Of a stretch of 60,272 bases of DNA, positions 36,306-46,266 are shown one piece after another. The stretch comes from Alphaproteobacteria bacterium (GTDB lineage: Bacteria > Pseudomonadota > Alphaproteobacteria > Puniceispirillales > UBA1172). Below the pieces are notes generated by a model that searched no databases, was not told where the DNA came from, and saw only the letters and a list, made by a program, of their open reading frames with translations. Position numbers and translations under genes: made by a program. The stretch's first letter is position 1; every line of letters starts with the position of its first letter. The stretch spans positions 1-60,272 of the forward strand of contig JADHOM010000011.1 in NCBI GenBank assembly GCA_016778985.1, read 5' to 3'.

Positions 36306-37181
36306 ATGACTATCGTACCTTTTGACGATCGTGATGGATATATCTGGTTTAATGGTGAAATGGTGAACTGGCGTGATGCTAAATCTCACGTCTTGTCCCA
36401 TGGGCTACATTATGCAAGCCTAGTATTTGAGGGTGAGCGTGCCTATGATGGCAAGATATTTGAGAGCCGTAAACATACAGAACGGCTCCGTATGTCGGCG
36501 CAATTGCTCGATTTTGATTTGCCATATAGTGATGATGAGATTGTCGAGGCGAAACAAGCGCTGCTCACCAAAAGCGGCTTGAAAGATGCCTATATTCGGC
36601 CATTTGCATGGCGCGGCAGCGAAATGATGGCGGTTTCTGCACAAAACACAACCATTCATGTGGCGATTGCCTGCTGGGAATGGCCGAGCATGTTTGATCT
36701 GGATGCTAAAATGAAAGGCATTACACTTGATATCTCAAAGTGGAGTCGTCCAAGCCCTGAAAGCGCGCCTGTTCACTCAAAAGCAGCTGGGCTATATATG
36801 ATTTGCACTCTGTCCAAACATTCAGCTGAGCGCAAAGGGTTTCAAGATGCGCTGATGCTCGATTATCGCGGTTATGTTGCTGAGGCAACAGGGGCAAATA
36901 TCTTCTTTTTGATGGAAGATGGAAAAATACATACCCCTATCGCCGATTGTTTTCTTAACGGTATCACCCGCAAAGCTGTCATTGAAATGGTCAAGGACAT
37001 GGGATATGAGGTGGTTGAACGCCATATTATGCCAGATGAGCTAGCCCAGGCGAAAGAATGTTTCCTAACCGGAACTGCAGCCGAAGTTACGCCAGTCTCA
37101 CAAATCGGTGATCACCATATGAATCCAGGTTCACATTGCCGGAATATTGTTGAGCATTACGCGAAACTTGTTCGCCAATAA
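36306..37181 (+). CDS. ilvE: Branched-chain amino acid aminotransferase (class IV)
   Basis: PLP enzyme of 291 aa. It opens with YIWFNGEMVNWRDAKSHVLSHGLHY and has the PLP-lysine region HSKAAGLYMICTLSK, then EATGANIFFL and FLTGTAAEVTPV, as in BCAT. It transfers amino groups to or from Leu, Ile and Val keto acids; a relative such as a D-amino acid or aminodeoxychorismate enzyme is less likely. The ATG at 36306 is chosen because AAGGTGG lies six bases upstream; earlier ATGs at 36240 and 36279 lack sites. Confidence 0.9.
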   Translation: MTIVPFDDRDGYIWFNGEMVNWRDAKSHVLSHGLHYASLVFEGERAYDGKIFESRKHTERLRMSAQLLDFDLPYSDDEIVEAKQALLTKSGLKDAYIRPFAWRGSEMMAVSAQNTTIHVAIACWEWPSMFDLDAKMKGITLDISKWSRPSPESAPVHSKAAGLYMICTLSKHSAERKGFQDALMLDYRGYVAEATGANIFFLMEDGKIHTPIADCFLNGITRKAVIEMVKDMGYEVVERHIMPDELAQAKECFLTGTAAEVTPVSQIGDHHMNPGSHCRNIVEHYAKLVRQ

Positions 37182-37210
37182 TATTTGCATGGATTAAATT
37201 ATCGGAGATA

Positions 37211-37720
37211 TCAGGTTTTCTGCCAGCGCGAGCGCGCTGTCATATCACTATCGCGAGAGGCAACCCATTTAGTGTTGCCATCGGTGGTTTGCTCTGATTT
37301 CCAGAACGGTGCTTCGGTTTTGAGGTAATCCATCATAAAGGCGGTGGCATCACAAGCGGCATGGCGATGCGGTGACGTTGCCCCAACCAAGACAATCTGA
37401 TCATTAGGATATAGCTTGCCAACACGGTGGATAATAATCGCTTTGCCGAGTTGCCAGCGGCGCATCGCCTGATCACGAATAGCGGTTAATTTCGCCTCCG
37501 TCATGCCGGGGTAATGCTCAAGTGTCATGGCATCAATTCTCTGATCGTCATTGATGTCGCGGACAAGGCCAATAAAGAGCGAGATTGCTCCTGCTGATAG
37601 CGTTCCTACAGATAGCGTTCCTTCCTGAGCCGTCGATGCCGCTGGCGGCGATAGCGGCGCACGCAATTCGGCATAGATGCTGGCCAGATCAAAATCGTCT
37701 TCTTGGATGCGAATTGTCAA
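37211..37720 (-). CDS. moaE: Molybdopterin synthase catalytic subunit
   Basis: Protein of 169 aa converting precursor Z to molybdopterin with sulfur from MoaD. It shows FIGLVRDIND, LEHYPGMTE, HRVGKLYPND, SPHRHAACDA and the catalytic-Lys region FMMDYLKTEAPFWKSE. No ATG lies near the start: the most likely start is TTG at 37720, two bases past the moaD stop, with a G-rich site in the end of moaD. A 15-bp tandem duplication near residues 33-42 lengthens the N-terminal loop. Confidence 0.93.
   Translation of the reverse strand: MTIRIQEDDFDLASIYAELRAPLSPPAASTAQEGTLSVGTLSAGAISLFIGLVRDINDDQRIDAMTLEHYPGMTEAKLTAIRDQAMRRWQLGKAIIIHRVGKLYPNDQIVLVGATSPHRHAACDATAFMMDYLKTEAPFWKSEQTTDGNTKWVASRDSDMTARSRWQKT
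37596..37625 (-). repeat. 15-bp tandem duplication inside moaE
   Basis: GATAGCGTTCCTACA (37596-37610) and GATAGCGTTCCTTCC (37611-37625), 13 of 15 identical. Frame-preserving; it encodes the LSVGTLSAG stretch ahead of the conserved domain. Confidence 0.7.
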
Positions 37721-37722
37721 AG

Positions 37723-37974
37723 CTAGCCCCCTGTCACCGGTGGGAAAAAGGCAACCTCATCACCTGCTGTGATGGGGTGATCAATATCAACATAAACATG
37801 ATTAACCGCCACGCGCACCAATGTCATATCTGATAAAGCGTGTCGATGACCAACAGAGCGAGCGGATAGAAACGCCACCAGATCAGACACTGTGCGGCAA
37901 GTCTGATCTAGGGGGATGTCTTCACTTGACGTGCCGATATGTTCTCTTAGCCATGCGAAGTAGCGAATTTTCAT
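37723..37974 (-). CDS. moaD: Molybdopterin synthase sulfur carrier subunit
   Basis: Ubiquitin-like protein of 83 aa (MKIRYFAWLREHIG start, C-terminal PPVTGG). The terminal Gly-Gly is the thiocarboxylate site. ATG 37974 with AGAGG four bases upstream is preferred over the upstream in-frame start. It lies between moeA (8-base gap) and moaE (2-base gap). Confidence 0.93.
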   Translation of the reverse strand: MKIRYFAWLREHIGTSSEDIPLDQTCRTVSDLVAFLSARSVGHRHALSDMTLVRVAVNHVYVDIDHPITAGDEVAFFPPVTGG

Positions 37975-37982
37975 ATTACCTC

Positions 37983-39323
37983 TCAAAAAGCAATGAATTG
38001 ACAGATATCACCTGTTTTAACATCACCATGATTGTCCGAAATTTCAAGTAGCCCGTCAGCGCCAGTCACTGATGTTAGCACGCCAGCACCAAATCGGCCA
38101 TGTGGTATGGCGACTGGTAAGTCTTGGTTTTTGGCTGGTGGCGTTGGTCTGGCCAGTGTCACACGAATAAAATCTGTCCGTCCTAATTTATGTTTTGCAT
38201 CAAAGCCGCAAGTTACAGGAAAGCGCAGAGGCGGCTTAGGCTTGCCGCCACCAAGACGCCGCAAAGCAGGTGCAACGAGCAGCCGATAGGTCACAAAAAC
38301 CGCTACCGGATTGCCCGGAATACAAAAGATAGGCGTCTGGTCAATCATGCCAGCGGCAAATGGCCGACCGGGCTTGATATTAATACCGGCAAAATCAATG
38401 CGCCCGCCAGCGGCGGTAATAGCGGTGCGGGCAAAATCTTCACTACCGCCAGAGCTGCCGCCGGTGACAATAACAGCATCACAGGCTTCGGTTAGCGCCA
38501 GCATGGCGGCGGTTAACTGATCAGGGTGGTCAGCAATAATACCGCCATCATGGACAATATAGCCATCATTCTTAACAAGGCTGTTGAGCATGGGGCGGTT
38601 CGAATCATATATATGACCTGCGGCGCCAGGCTGTTCTCTGGCTTCTTTAGCCTCTAAGGCTTTATGGGGATTGCTTAAAGCGCTGCTGATATCGTGTAAT
38701 TCTTCACCATTGGACAGAATACCAATGCGCAATGTTTTCATGCAAGAAAGCGTGTGCTGACCAATAGCGGCGGCCAAACCAATCTCCGCTGAGCCAAGAT
38801 ACGTGCCTTTGGTTAGCGCGGTCTCGCCTGATCTAATATTCTCCCCTGCTGGCCGAAAGTTTATGTTGGGCTTTATCTGTTTTGGCAAAGTTACCCATGT
38901 TTTGCCATGACGTTCAGTAATCTCACAATGTTCCTGCATGGCGATTGTATCAGGGTTATGGTCAGGGTTAGCAGCGACCGGCATAGGGGTTCCGGTGGTG
39001 ATATATATAGCAGTCTCAGGGATGAAGGCATGAGTTAGGGGATGCCCAGCATGCGCCTTGCCAGAAATAGGTAATGCGTGTTCAGAAATGTGATCAAGCT
39101 TGGCCATCAGATCAGCATGACGAAACGCATAGCCATCAACGGCGGCTGTATCTGATGGCGGCATATTGATCGGTGATACCATATCCTGACTAAGGATCGC
39201 CCCATGACAAAGATGAAGCGGCCGGTCTTCGGCTTGATTGATTGGCGTGATGAGATTAATGAGCCGCGCTTGCGCCGCATCAAGAGCCAGTTCTGTTGCC
39301 AATGTTTCTTGGTGATCTGTCAT
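37983..39323 (-). CDS. moeA: Molybdopterin molybdenumtransferase
   Basis: Protein of 446 aa that inserts molybdenum (or tungsten) into adenylated molybdopterin. Landmarks are MPPSDTAAVDGYAFR, NFRPAGENIRSGE, ILSNGEEL, VTGGSSGGSEDF, NIKPGRPFAAGMI and FCIPGNPVAVFVTY. It overlaps the mobB stop by 4 bases (ATGA), so translation is coupled. Confidence 0.95.
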   Translation of the reverse strand: MTDHQETLATELALDAAQARLINLITPINQAEDRPLHLCHGAILSQDMVSPINMPPSDTAAVDGYAFRHADLMAKLDHISEHALPISGKAHAGHPLTHAFIPETAIYITTGTPMPVAANPDHNPDTIAMQEHCEITERHGKTWVTLPKQIKPNINFRPAGENIRSGETALTKGTYLGSAEIGLAAAIGQHTLSCMKTLRIGILSNGEELHDISSALSNPHKALEAKEAREQPGAAGHIYDSNRPMLNSLVKNDGYIVHDGGIIADHPDQLTAAMLALTEACDAVIVTGGSSGGSEDFARTAITAAGGRIDFAGINIKPGRPFAAGMIDQTPIFCIPGNPVAVFVTYRLLVAPALRRLGGGKPKPPLRFPVTCGFDAKHKLGRTDFIRVTLARPTPPAKNQDLPVAIPHGRFGAGVLTSVTGADGLLEISDNHGDVKTGDICQFIAF

Positions 39324-39850
39324 GATGGTAGTTGGGCTATGATGAAATCAGCGATAGAATCAGCATGATTTAAATCAAGAACAGGTAGCGGGCAATCAGC
39401 GATTGCAATATCACTCGCCACAGCAATAATTTCTGGCATGGATGGATAAAGCGCAGGGTGTTGCATCTGATCGCGAAAAATTTCAATCTTTGGGATAGGC
39501 TGTGTTTTATATCCCTCAACCAAAACAATATCTGATGGCAATAACTCACCTAGAAGGGTGTTCAGATCAGCCTCATTTCCATCAGGAGTTTCCGTAAACA
39601 CTACCCGCCGCATAGCTGATGATACGAGAACTTGACTAGCTCCAGCTTTACGATGACGCCAGCTATCTTTACCCGGAACATCAGCATCAAAGGAATGATG
39701 CGCATGTTTGATCGTCGCAAGATTAAATCCGCGTTGCGTGATATTAGTGATGAGTTTTTCGGCTAATGTTGTTTTACCTGAACCTGAATATCCGGCTAAA
39801 CCTATGACAAATCGATGCCGCGCCAGATGCGGGAGAAGCGCATCAGACAT
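39320..39850 (-). CDS. mobB: Molybdopterin-guanine dinucleotide biosynthesis protein B
   Basis: P-loop GTPase of 176 aa: GYSGSGKTTLAEKLI near the start, KHAHHSFDADVPGKDSWRHRKAG and VEGYKTQPIPKIEIF. It assists guanylation of the cofactor (the bis-MGD form) with MobA, which is not in this window. It overlaps the end of pgsA by 8 bases and precedes moeA. Confidence 0.94.
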   Translation of the reverse strand: MSDALLPHLARHRFVIGLAGYSGSGKTTLAEKLITNITQRGFNLATIKHAHHSFDADVPGKDSWRHRKAGASQVLVSSAMRRVVFTETPDGNEADLNTLLGELLPSDIVLVEGYKTQPIPKIEIFRDQMQHPALYPSMPEIIAVASDIAIADCPLPVLDLNHADSIADFIIAQLPS

Positions 39851-40439
39851 GGCGATACACCTTAATAAAGTAATCTAGTCCTGTATAAAATGTCAAAATT
39901 GCCGCCAGATAAAACGTCACAATAGTCACCTCAACGGCATAAGGCCAATGGCTAAAATGCGGATACAGCATGGCTAGACCAATGGCGATAAATTGCAGGG
40001 TGGTTTTATATTTTGCCAGTGTAGTGACATGTAGCGTAACGCCTTGATCAGCCATATATTCGCGCATTCCAGAAACAAAAATCTCCCGAAAAAGGATAAT
40101 CAAAGACGGGTATAGGATTGGCAGGGTGTTTTTATCAACCGCAACTAAGGCAAGCAGGCATCCGACTATCAGCAATTTATCAGCAATAGGGTCTAGCATA
40201 CGGCCAAATCCGCTCAACACATTCCAGCGCCTTGCCAGATAGCCATCAAGCCAGTCGGTGATAGCGGCGAGGGCAAAAAGCATAAAAGCGGTTGTCCGCA
40301 ACGCGATGCGACCATCAAAGATCAAGAGTGGAATAATAACCGCTATTCCAACTCGCAAAATCGTAATCGCATTTGGCAATTGTTTCATTATTTGTTTCCG
40401 CTGTCTGGCTATACTCTGATCTGGATTGTCTTTGGTCAT
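39843..40439 (-). CDS. pgsA: CDP-diacylglycerol-glycerol-3-phosphate 3-phosphatidyltransferase
   Basis: Inner-membrane enzyme of up to 198 aa making phosphatidylglycerol phosphate. The CDP-alcohol phosphotransferase motif is complete: DWLDGYLARRW, then GRMLDPIADKLL. Two starts are possible: ATG 40439 and the more family-like MKQLPNAIT at 40388, each with weak ribosome sites. It follows uvrC on the minus strand, the common alphaproteobacterial order uvrC-pgsA-moaD/E-type genes. Confidence 0.94.
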   Translation of the reverse strand: MTKDNPDQSIARQRKQIMKQLPNAITILRVGIAVIIPLLIFDGRIALRTTAFMLFALAAITDWLDGYLARRWNVLSGFGRMLDPIADKLLIVGCLLALVAVDKNTLPILYPSLIILFREIFVSGMREYMADQGVTLHVTTLAKYKTTLQFIAIGLAMLYPHFSHWPYAVEVTIVTFYLAAILTFYTGLDYFIKVYRHV

Positions 40440-40454
40440 TCCATTGCCATCATA

Positions 40455-42377
40455 TTAGCTTTTATCATGAAACCAATGATAAATGATATCTGCAACATGC
40501 TGTGAAATGCCATTAACTTTCATTAAATCAGGAATATCGGCATTAGCGACAGCGCGCGCTGAACCAAAATGCGTCAATAGAGCCTTTTTGCGGGTCGCGC
40601 CAATCCCCGGGATATCATCAAGCGGATTGCTTTTCTGTGCCGCTGATCGGCGGCTACGGTGTGCGCCAATAGCAAAGCGGTGCGCTTCATCTCTGAGCCG
40701 TTGCAAGAAATGCAAAACAGGGGTATTTTTCGGTAATTGAAAACTGTCTTTATCAGGCTGATGAAACTCCTCGCGGCCGGCGTTTCTGTCAACCCCTTTT
40801 GATATGGCGACTAGCGGCATATCCGTGATGCCCAGCTTTTCCATCACTTCCAATGCCGCCGATAACTGCCCTTTACCGCCATCAAGCAGCACCAAATCTG
40901 GCCAGATACCTGTTTCTCTGTCAGGATCATCGCGGATAGCTCGAGCAAAGCGGCGCGTTAAAACCTCACGCATCATGGCAAAATCATCACCGCCTATCCC
41001 GGCTTTTTCAGAGCTTGCTTTATCTGTATCAATATTAAACTTACGGTAAAAGGATTTCATAAAGCCGTCTTCGCCAGCAACGATCATAGCGCCGACAGCG
41101 TGACTGCCTTGAATATGTGAGTTATCGTAGACTTCTATGCGGCCGGGGCGCTCATCTAATTCAAACAGCTCCTGAACTGCATCCAGCATTTTCTTCTGGG
41201 TCGAGCTTGCTGTTAATTCACGCGCCAATGCTTCACGTGAATTACGTTCTGCCATAGCCATTAATTTGCGACGCTGGCCACGCGCTGGCACCGATATATT
41301 GACCTTACGTGTTGCCTTATTGCTCAACGCCTCAGCAATGAGTTTAGCCTCTAGCATAGTCTGATTGACAAGGATTTCTGGTGGTGGCGGTTTATCGTCA
41401 TAAAACTGGCCAATAAAAGCCGCCAAAATAGCTGCCGGATCATCATCTTTATCATGACGCGGAAAATAGGCGCGATTACCAAAATTAGAGCCATTGCGCA
41501 TGAAAAAGACTTGCACACAGCTTCTGCCGCTATCACTGGTAAAGGCAATAATATCGGCATTAAGCTCGCCTGGTAAATTGATGTCTTGATGGGCTTGGAT
41601 CATGGTCAGGGCGCGGATACGGTTTCGCCATAACGCCGCATCTTCAAACTTTAATGTTTCGGCAGCCTCATGCATGTAGGTTGCGAACTCATCCTGAACA
41701 GAACGCGATTCCCCATTGAGGAAACGGACAGCCTGGTCAACCTGTTTTTGATAATCCTGATGACTAATTTTACCAACACATGGGGCGGTACAGCGTTTGA
41801 TCTGATATTGAAGACATGGTCGTGTCCGTGCTGAGAAAACACTATCCGAACAATTTCGTAACAAAAAGGCGCGGGTTAATTCTGTCACCGTGCGGTTAAC
41901 TGCGCTTGCTGAGGCAAAGGGGCCAAACCACCATGCCTTGCGTTTGCGAGCGCCGCGATGTTTGGCGATCTGTGCCCATTCATGGTCGCGCGTGATCATG
42001 ATATAGGGAAAACTTTTATCATCTCTGAGCAGAATATTAAAACGCGGTTTGAGGGTTTTAATCAGATTGGATTCAAGCAATAAAGCTTCTACCTCCGTGC
42101 GCGTTGTAATGATCTCCATGCTTCGGGTTTCGGCAACCATGCGCGTTAAGCGATGGCTGAGAGCATTGGCGCGGGTATAGCTGAGAACACGATTTTTAAG
42201 CCCTTTAGCCTTGCCGACATAAAGCACCTGACCATCATGACCAAGCATCCGATAGACCCCGGGGCTGGCATCAAGTCGTTTTGCCATATCACGGATGATC
42301 TTTAACCCATGATTGAGATCAGGGGCATCAGGCGTGTTTGGGGTAATGCTGTTTTGATTATTCTTAGTCATAGTCAT
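40455..42377 (-). CDS. uvrC: Excinuclease ABC subunit C
   Basis: Protein of about 640 aa, the dual-incision nuclease of nucleotide excision repair. Domains are an N-terminal GIY-YIG (SPGVYRMLG, VLYVGKAKGLKNRV), a Cys region (CLQYQIKRCTAPCVG), a UvrB-binding UVR motif near residue 230, an RNase H-like C-terminal nuclease (EVYDNSHIQGSHAVGAMIV, LVLLDGGKGQL) and helix-hairpin-helix motifs at the end (DDIPGIGATRKKALL). ATG 42377 is preferred to TTG 42389. Two DnaA boxes lie about 90 bases upstream. Confidence 0.96.
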   Translation of the reverse strand: MTMTKNNQNSITPNTPDAPDLNHGLKIIRDMAKRLDASPGVYRMLGHDGQVLYVGKAKGLKNRVLSYTRANALSHRLTRMVAETRSMEIITTRTEVEALLLESNLIKTLKPRFNILLRDDKSFPYIMITRDHEWAQIAKHRGARKRKAWWFGPFASASAVNRTVTELTRAFLLRNCSDSVFSARTRPCLQYQIKRCTAPCVGKISHQDYQKQVDQAVRFLNGESRSVQDEFATYMHEAAETLKFEDAALWRNRIRALTMIQAHQDINLPGELNADIIAFTSDSGRSCVQVFFMRNGSNFGNRAYFPRHDKDDDPAAILAAFIGQFYDDKPPPPEILVNQTMLEAKLIAEALSNKATRKVNISVPARGQRRKLMAMAERNSREALARELTASSTQKKMLDAVQELFELDERPGRIEVYDNSHIQGSHAVGAMIVAGEDGFMKSFYRKFNIDTDKASSEKAGIGGDDFAMMREVLTRRFARAIRDDPDRETGIWPDLVLLDGGKGQLSAALEVMEKLGITDMPLVAISKGVDRNAGREEFHQPDKDSFQLPKNTPVLHFLQRLRDEAHRFAIGAHRSRRSAAQKSNPLDDIPGIGATRKKALLTHFGSARAVANADIPDLMKVNGISQHVADIIYHWFHDKS

Positions 42378-42463
42378 AATGTGTGCCAATTTCGATCTAT
42401 TGCCAAGGCTGTAGAGCGGTTTTTATATTGCGAATCGACGCCTTAAGTGTCATCCCCTAAATT

Positions 42464-42484
42464 TGTGGATAAGTTTGTGGATAA
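42464..42484 (-). promoter_or_regulatory. Pair of perfect DnaA boxes
   Basis: TGTGGATAA at 42464-42472 and again at 42476-42484, i.e. two TTATCCACA boxes on the minus strand, same orientation, 12 bases apart. They lie 87 bases upstream of uvrC and next to an AT-rich block. A possible role is control of uvrC by DnaA, or part of a replication or DnaA-titration site. Confidence 0.65.
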
Positions 42485-42560
42485 TATCTTGCCATTAGAG
42501 TGCTAATGGGATGTTTCTGGGAAAAACGTTAAATTGCACAAAAATTAGGCATATATATGT

Positions 42561-42589
42561 AAATGTAATAATTTCAATGAGTTACATTT
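42561..42589. repeat. Inverted repeat 1 of the uvrC-uvrB space
   Basis: AAATGTAA (42561-42568) and TTACATTT (42582-42589), perfect 8-bp arms, 13-base spacer. Confidence 0.7.
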
Positions 42590-42600
42590 GGTCAAGCTTA

Positions 42601-42648
42601 AAAATGGTAATTATATTTAAGGATCAGTACGAGATTTATTACCATTTT
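42601..42648. repeat. Inverted repeat 2 of the uvrC-uvrB space
   Basis: AAAATGGTAAT (42601-42611) and ATTACCATTTT (42638-42648), perfect 11-bp arms, 26-base spacer. No T-run follows in either direction beyond the arm itself, so it is not an ordinary terminator. Confidence 0.75.
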
Positions 42649-42731
42649 GTTTCAATTATTTAACGTTGTTAACAAGTTACGGTAAATTACCATCATTGAA
42701 GTGAATTTCATCAATTTGTGAAGCCACGGAT

Positions 42732-44825
42732 TTATTTGAATTTTTTTCTTTGCTGGCGTTTGAAAGCAAGTTGTGGCGCCGAGCCAATTTCCAATTCTGA
42801 GGCTTCAAGTCGTCTAATCTCATCCCTGATCCGTGCGGCTTCTTCAAACTCCAGATTAGCGGCAGCGTTTTGCATTTTCTGTTCAAGACTAGCGACGGTA
42901 TCACGCATAGATTTGCCAACCATAGGGCCGGTTTCTGTTGATACTTCGACACGATCGCCGCGCTCATGAACGGAGCTAAGAATATCCTTAATCTGAGAGC
43001 TTACGGTTGCTGGGGTAATGTTGTTAGCGGTGTTATAGGCGAGCTGTTTCGTGCGGCGGCGATCGGTTTCTGATATAGCATAGTCGATGCTTCCCGTTAT
43101 GCTGTCAGCATATAGGATAACGCGCCCATCAATATTTCTAGCGGCACGACCAATGGTCTGAACCAGTGATGTTCGTGATCGCAAATATCCTTCTTTATCG
43201 GCATCCAAGATGGCAACGAGCGCACATTCAGGGATATCAAGCCCCTCACGCAACAGGTTAATGCCGATCAATACGTCAAACACGCCTAAGCGCAAGTCAC
43301 GGATAATTTCTATCCGTTCAAGTGTCTCAACATCCGAATGCATATAGCGCACTTTGATCCCGGCTTCATGCATATATTCGGTTAAATCTTCTGCCATTTT
43401 CTTGGTCAGGGTGGTGATCAGAACACGCTGATTCTTGGTACTAGCATCGCGACATTCAGCAATCACATCATCAACCTGATGTTCGGTTGGTCGGATAATA
43501 CATTCGGGTTCAACGAGCCCTGTTGGTCGAACAATCTGTTCGATAAATACACCGCCTGTTTGTTCCAGTTCCCACTTGCCGGGGGTTGCTGATACATAAA
43601 TGGTTTGTGGCCGGAACGCATCCCATTCTTCGAATTTAAGCGGCCTGTTATCAAGGCAAGATGGCAGCCGAAAGCCATATTCAGACAAGGTTGTTTTGCG
43701 CGCTCTATCACCTTTATACATAGCCCCGATTTGCGGCACGGTGACATGACTTTCATCAATAAATAACAGCGCATCCTGAGGCAGATATTCAAATAGTGTC
43801 GGTGGCGGTTCACCTTGCCCACGACCAGATAAATAGCGCGAATAATTTTCAATACCGTTGCAGACGCCCGTCGCTTCAATCATCTCAAGGTCAAAATTGG
43901 TGCGTTGTTCTAGCCGCTGCGCTTCCAGCAGGCGGCCGCCTTGCTCTAGCTCATTGAGGCGCGATTTCAGCTCAACGCGGATACTCTTTGTGGCTTGCTG
44001 AAGCGTTGGTTTCGGTGTCACATAATGTGAGTTGGCAAAGATCCGAACTGAGTCTAAATCCTTATCACGTTGACCAGTCAAAGGGTCAAAGCTGGTAATC
44101 GCTTCAATCTCATCGCCAAAGAGAGAGATGCGCCAAGCGCTGACTTCGAGGTGGGCAGGAAAGATTTCAACAACATCACCGCGAACCCGATAACAGCCAC
44201 GCTGAAAAGCCATATCATTTCGCTCATATTGCAATTCGGTTAATTGCCGAAGCAACTGCTGGCGTTCTATGCGCTGACCTTTGAGCAGCCTGATAACCAT
44301 GCTGGAATAGGTTTCAACTGAACCAATGCCATAAATACATGACACCGAAGCGACAATAACAACATCACGGCGTTCTAAAAGCGCGCGGGTTGCGCTATGC
44401 CGCATGCGGTCAATTTGCTCATTAATTGTGGCTTCTTTTTCAATATAAGTATCAGAGCGCGGAACATAGGCTTCGGGTTGATAATAATCATAATAGGAAA
44501 CAAAATATTCTACCGCATTATCTGGAAATAGTGTCTTCATCTCACCATAAAGCTGTGCCGCTAGCGTTTTATTTGGTGCTAAAATCAGCGATGGTTTCTG
44601 CATGGCGTAAATAATATGCGCCATAGTGAATGTTTTGCCTGATCCAGTGACCCCGAGTAACACCTGATCACGGTCAGCTTGCTTAACGCCGTTAACAAGA
44701 TCATGAATAGCCGCAGGCTGATCACCAGCAGGTTTATAATCGGTTTCAAGCCGAAGCGGGATATGCTTATCATGCTCATCAGCGAAAAGAGGCTGTATAG
44801 ATTTTGTAAGACTGTTATCATCCAT
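42732..44825 (-). CDS. uvrB: Excinuclease ABC subunit B
   Basis: Protein of about 697 aa, the damage-verifying helicase-like subunit. It has Walker [15 protein letters not shown], the beta-hairpin region [20 protein letters not shown], helicase motif [41 protein letters not shown] and a C-terminal UVR motif ([15 protein letters not shown]). ATG 44825 (MDDNSL) is preferred to TTG 44834; neither has a good ribosome site. uvrB and uvrC are adjacent and in one direction, but separated by the regulatory-looking space. Confidence 0.96.
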   Translation of the reverse strand: MDDNSLTKSIQPLFADEHDKHIPLRLETDYKPAGDQPAAIHDLVNGVKQADRDQVLLGVTGSGKTFTMAHIIYAMQKPSLILAPNKTLAAQLYGEMKTLFPDNAVEYFVSYYDYYQPEAYVPRSDTYIEKEATINEQIDRMRHSATRALLERRDVVIVASVSCIYGIGSVETYSSMVIRLLKGQRIERQQLLRQLTELQYERNDMAFQRGCYRVRGDVVEIFPAHLEVSAWRISLFGDEIEAITSFDPLTGQRDKDLDSVRIFANSHYVTPKPTLQQATKSIRVELKSRLNELEQGGRLLEAQRLEQRTNFDLEMIEATGVCNGIENYSRYLSGRGQGEPPPTLFEYLPQDALLFIDESHVTVPQIGAMYKGDRARKTTLSEYGFRLPSCLDNRPLKFEEWDAFRPQTIYVSATPGKWELEQTGGVFIEQIVRPTGLVEPECIIRPTEHQVDDVIAECRDASTKNQRVLITTLTKKMAEDLTEYMHEAGIKVRYMHSDVETLERIEIIRDLRLGVFDVLIGINLLREGLDIPECALVAILDADKEGYLRSRTSLVQTIGRAARNIDGRVILYADSITGSIDYAISETDRRRTKQLAYNTANNITPATVSSQIKDILSSVHERGDRVEVSTETGPMVGKSMRDTVASLEQKMQNAAANLEFEEAARIRDEIRRLEASELEIGSAPQLAFKRQQRKKFK

Positions 44826-44869
44826 AAAAAACAATATAGGGCATTGTCACCGTATCGTGAATAGCCTGA

Positions 44870-46144
<1,275 letters not shown>

Positions 46145-46157
46145 AATATACGTGGTG

Positions 46158-46188
46158 GTGATCTTTATCACGATAATGTGATCACATT
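46158..46188. promoter_or_regulatory. Two adjacent dyads upstream of msrP
   Basis: GTGAT-CTTT-ATCAC (46158-46171) and the perfect 14-bp palindrome AATGTGATCACATT (46175-46188), between the aminotransferase stop and msrP, about 80 bases before its ATG. The second resembles a CRP/FNR-type half-site pair without spacer. No T-run follows. Confidence 0.45.
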
Positions 46189-46266
46189 CTCATGATGTTA
46201 GTCTTATGTTTGCCGTAATTTGCGCTATGATGAAGACTTGATATAACGGATGTTGTGGAGTCATAT

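Larger units (their letters stand above)
42390..42731. other. Noncoding stretch between uvrB and uvrC
   Basis: About 342 bases without a supportable gene, the longest such space here, AT-rich to the right. It holds two DnaA boxes (42464-42484) and three inverted repeats (42561-42589, 42601-42648, 42681-42691). A repeated heptamer TTACCAT occurs at 42639 and 42687 and, inverted, at 42604. No SOS-type GTTC-N7-GTTC or GAAC-N7-GTTC box was found. Confidence 0.7.

Noticed and set aside
42390-42731. Confident chromosomal origin of replication
   Set aside because: Two DnaA boxes and AT-rich DNA fit, but usual origin neighbours (hemE, dnaA, parAB, gidAB) are missing and only two boxes are seen. Kept as a question for GC skew, not as a call.
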